This document shows, in pieces, positions 4,580-6,594 of a stretch of 6,594 nt of DNA (positions are counted from its first letter, which is position 1; each line of letters begins with the position of its first letter). The stretch comes from Desulfatitalea sp. (lineage in GTDB: Bacteria > Desulfobacterota > Desulfobacteria > Desulfobacterales > Desulfosarcinaceae), in NCBI GenBank assembly GCA_013041835.1, contig JABDRH010000009.1, positions 1 to 6,594 on the forward strand. Reading direction: 5' to 3'. Under the pieces are notes generated by a model. It was not told the origin of the DNA. It did not search any database and saw only the letters and a program-made list of their open reading frames with translations. Both the position numbers and the translations under genes were made by a program.

Positions 4580-5164
4580 ATGAGATTAATGTCCTTACTA
4601 CTGCGGCTTGGTATCGTCATCACATGGGCGCTTTGGTGCGGTGAGGCCCGTGCCGAGGATGCCACCGGATTCTCGCGTGCTGATTACGATTTGATCATGC
4701 GTTGGTTCAATTTCGCCATCCTTGTCTTTGTGTTGATCCGCTATGGGCGCCGGCCCATCATGGGCTATCTGAAGGATACACAGGAAAAAGCAGCCCATTC
4801 GATTCGGCGCCTGGAAGAGGAGAAGAAACAAGTCGAGGCCAAAATCATCGACACGCGCTCCGAATTGGCCGAAGGTGAAAAACGGCTCGACTTAATCAAG
4901 GATCGCATTATTACCGAGGGTCATCGTCGCAAAGAAACATTGATTGATGAAGCCAAGCAGGAAAGTGCCATCATTCTGGCCGGGGCCCAGCATAAGATCG
5001 ACGCCTTGATTCGAGAGAGCCATCGAAAGATTCGTACTGAATTGATCGACATGTCTGCCGAACTAGCCGTTCAAAAACTACCGGGTCGGCTGACGGCCGA
5101 AAGTCACACCCAACTGCTTAATCAATGGATCGATGCCGCAGCAGTAAAAGGGGCCGGAACCTGA
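4580..5164 (+). CDS. atpF: ATP synthase subunit b (second stator b-type subunit, with signal-like N-terminus)
   Basis: This 194-residue protein begins with a hydrophobic signal-like stretch (about 1-24) ending ARAED, a plausible signal peptidase site. That extension is found on many deltaproteobacterial AtpF proteins. The true membrane anchor follows at about 41-58 (MRWFNFAILVFVLIRYGRRPI). The NFAILVFVL...GRRPI pattern is the standard b-subunit anchor. The rest is a charged coiled coil with a C-terminal AELAVQKLPGRLT segment that resembles the region contacting subunit delta. The ATG at 4580 is 1 bp after the previous stop; a TTG at 4568 would add four residues and overlap it, so I prefer the ATG. 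The gene is the last of the operon. No delta subunit follows, so the stalk must be completed by F1 genes elsewhere. Confidence 0.9.
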   Translation: MRLMSLLLRLGIVITWALWCGEARAEDATGFSRADYDLIMRWFNFAILVFVLIRYGRRPIMGYLKDTQEKAAHSIRRLEEEKKQVEAKIIDTRSELAEGEKRLDLIKDRIITEGHRRKETLIDEAKQESAIILAGAQHKIDALIRESHRKIRTELIDMSAELAVQKLPGRLTAESHTQLLNQWIDAAAVKGAGT

Positions 5165-5210
5165 ACGCGTTAATGTGCGGAGCCCCTTGGGGTGACGGAA
5201 CAGCTTCAAA
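5165..5210. other. Short convergent gap between the Fo operon and nrdJ
   Basis: These 46 bases separate converging genes. CCCCTTGGGG at 5183-5192 is an inverted repeat but has only a 2-base centre and no T tract on either side, so it is at best a weak stop signal. I see no clear intrinsic terminator for either gene. Confidence 0.4.
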
Positions 5211-6594
5211 TCAGGCGCATTTGGAGAAGCCGCACCCATGGCAGTTCAAACATCCCTCCTCATGGGTCAGCGCTCCGCCGCAGTCGGGACATACGCCAAG
5301 AGGCTGTGTGGTCTTTACATCGTCAGCGGCGCTCACCTGTTGAAGTATCTGTGCCATGGCATCCGGGCACGAAAGCACCATCTTGCCGTTTTGCCAACTC
5401 GGTGACGGGCAGCGGATGCCGGTCATCTGTTTGATGATCGATTCCGGTTTAACGCCCGAACGAAGGGCCAGCGATATGAGACGGCCGGCGGCTTCGATCT
5501 GGGAGGAGGCGCACCCGCCCGTTTTTCCCATCTGAGCAAAAACTTCACACATGCCTAAATCATCGGAGTTGATGGTGACATAAAGCCTGCCACAACCGGT
5601 ATTGATCCGTTCGGTCAGACCGTAAGTGCGTTGCGGCCGTGGTCGTGGAGCGATCTGTTCCGATTCGCCGACGGGGACGTTGCCCATATTGAGCACTTGC
5701 AACCGACGGCTGCCGTAGCGATAAATGGTTATTCCTTTGCACCCTCGCCGGGCTGCATACAAAAAAGCCTGGGCAACATCGTTCAAAGCAGCGTCGGCCG
5801 GAAAATTGACCGTCTTGGAAACGGCATTGTCCGTATGGGCCTGAAAGGCGGCCTGAATATCGATATGGTGTTGCGGGGACAGGTCGTGGGCTGTTTGAAA
5901 CAGCCGCCGGACGCGTTCGGGGACAAGGGGCAGATCCGCTATGGATCCACTTTTGACGACTTTGGAGATCATGGCGGCATCGTGAAAGCCCTCTTTTTTG
6001 GCCATGGCCATGAACAGGGGATGAATTTCAGGCAGTTTTTTTCCATCGCGCAATTGACGATAGTGGGCTACGGCAAAAATGGGTTCGATCCCACTGGTGG
6101 TACCGGCAATAATGCTGATCGTCCCGGTGGGCGCGATCGTTGTTACCGTGGCGTTACGCATGTGGCTGTAGTCGGACCCGTCGAAAACGCTGCCCGCATA
6201 GGATGGAAAGTTTCCCCGCTTTCGCCCCAACGCCATGGAGGCCGCGCGCGCCTCTTTTTGGATGAAAGCCATCACGGATTGGGCCGTTTCCACGGCTTGA
6301 CGGCTGTCGTAGGGGATGCCCAGGCGGATAAGCATGTCGGCAAAACCCATCACACCCACGCCGATCTTTCGGGTACGCTTGCTGGCCGCTTCAATTTCCG
6401 GCAATGGATACTTGTTGATTTCGATGACGTTGTCCAAAAAGTGCACCGCGCCGCGGACCGTTCGTTTTAGGCGGCTGTACATGATGCCTTGAGATGACAC
6501 CATGCGCGAGAGGTTGACGGCGCCCAGGGTGCATGATTCCCAGGGCAACAATGGTTGTTCGCCGCACGGGTTGGTGGCGTCGATAGCGCCCAGG
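5211..6594 (-). CDS. nrdJ: Class II (adenosylcobalamin-dependent) ribonucleotide reductase, C-terminal part (runs off right edge)
   Basis: This enzyme reduces ribonucleotides to deoxyribonucleotides using a thiyl radical made with vitamin B12, so it works with or without oxygen. The window holds the last 460 residues. The NPCGE motif at residues 8-12 here corresponds to Asn320, Cys322 and Glu324 of Thermotoga maritima NrdJ, with Cys as the radical site. PTGTIS at 155-160 is the phosphate-binding loop, flanked by RNATVTTIA and TSGIEPIFA. A TSCPD-type domain follows (about 325-415, with GKTGGCASSQIEAAGR). The C-terminus is a cysteine-rich zinc-ribbon-like tail (CPDC at 435-438, then Cys448, 451, 454 and 459), found in this NrdJ type. 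The frame is open to the window edge; an internal TTG at 6551 would cut off the catalytic motif and is not the start. The gene converges on the Fo operon and is unrelated in function. Confidence 0.96.
   Translation of the reverse strand, partial: LGAIDATNPCGEQPLLPWESCTLGAVNLSRMVSSQGIMYSRLKRTVRGAVHFLDNVIEINKYPLPEIEAASKRTRKIGVGVMGFADMLIRLGIPYDSRQAVETAQSVMAFIQKEARAASMALGRKRGNFPSYAGSVFDGSDYSHMRNATVTTIAPTGTISIIAGTTSGIEPIFAVAHYRQLRDGKKLPEIHPLFMAMAKKEGFHDAAMISKVVKSGSIADLPLVPERVRRLFQTAHDLSPQHHIDIQAAFQAHTDNAVSKTVNFPADAALNDVAQAFLYAARRGCKGITIYRYGSRRLQVLNMGNVPVGESEQIAPRPRPQRTYGLTERINTGCGRLYVTINSDDLGMCEVFAQMGKTGGCASSQIEAAGRLISLALRSGVKPESIIKQMTGIRCPSPSWQNGKMVLSCPDAMAQILQQVSAADDVKTTQPLGVCPDCGGALTHEEGCLNCHGCGFSKCA

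Noticed and set aside
1485..5164. N-ATPase operon
   Set aside because: N-ATPases begin with atpD and atpC and continue to atpA and atpG with one b gene; none of those F1 genes is here and two b-type genes are.
5175..5195. Intrinsic terminator between the Fo operon and nrdJ
   Set aside because: CCCCTTGGGG leaves too small a loop and has no T tract on either strand.
5631..6470. Long plus-strand open frame opposite nrdJ
   Set aside because: It is antisense to clear class II reductase motifs and shows no known domain.

Overview
The window most likely comes from an anaerobic deltaproteobacterium (Desulfobacterota, Desulfobacterales-like). This is inferred from three things: a split ATP synthase operon in the order atpZ-atpI-atpB-atpE-b-b, with one b subunit carrying a signal-like N-terminus; a vitamin B12-dependent (class II) ribonucleotide reductase; and c subunits with a Na+-type binding motif. 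No marker in the window fixes the genus.

Layout. The left end (1-1173) is on the minus strand. It holds the 5' part of metK (S-adenosylmethionine synthetase, running off the left edge), preceded by a cytidylate kinase-like gene. A roughly 310-bp divergent region (1174-1484) follows, with promoter-like sequences on both strands, an 18-bp inverted repeat over a TTGACA box, and a long-range inverted repeat that may fold as RNA. From 1485 to 5164 the plus strand carries a compact Fo-only ATP synthase operon: atpZ, atpI, atpB (subunit a), a 324-residue protein made of four fused c-subunit hairpins, a normal 82-residue c subunit, and two b-type stator subunits. No F1 subunit (alpha, beta, gamma, delta, epsilon) is present. 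The right end (5211-6594) is the 3' two-thirds or so of a class II ribonucleotide reductase gene on the minus strand, convergent with the operon.

The striking part is the rotor. The 324-residue protein is four tandem c hairpins with a repeat length of 80-81 residues. Hairpins 1 and 4 keep both carboxylates of the two-carboxylate Na+ site (E32/E65 and E274/E307). Hairpins 2 and 3 have Gln in place of the essential Glu (Q145, Q226) and Ala or Ser in place of the helper Glu (A112, S193). A complete single-hairpin c subunit with the full motif (E32, V63, E65, S66, T67, Y70) follows 63 bp downstream behind a strong AGGAGG site. The simplest reading is a hybrid c-ring with fewer ion sites than hairpins. 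That resembles in principle the Acetobacterium woodii Na+ rotor, but with a four-fold fusion. Such a ring would lower the ion/ATP ratio and could favour ATP-driven ion pumping or operation under a different ion-motive force. Ring composition and ion specificity are inferences from sequence alone.
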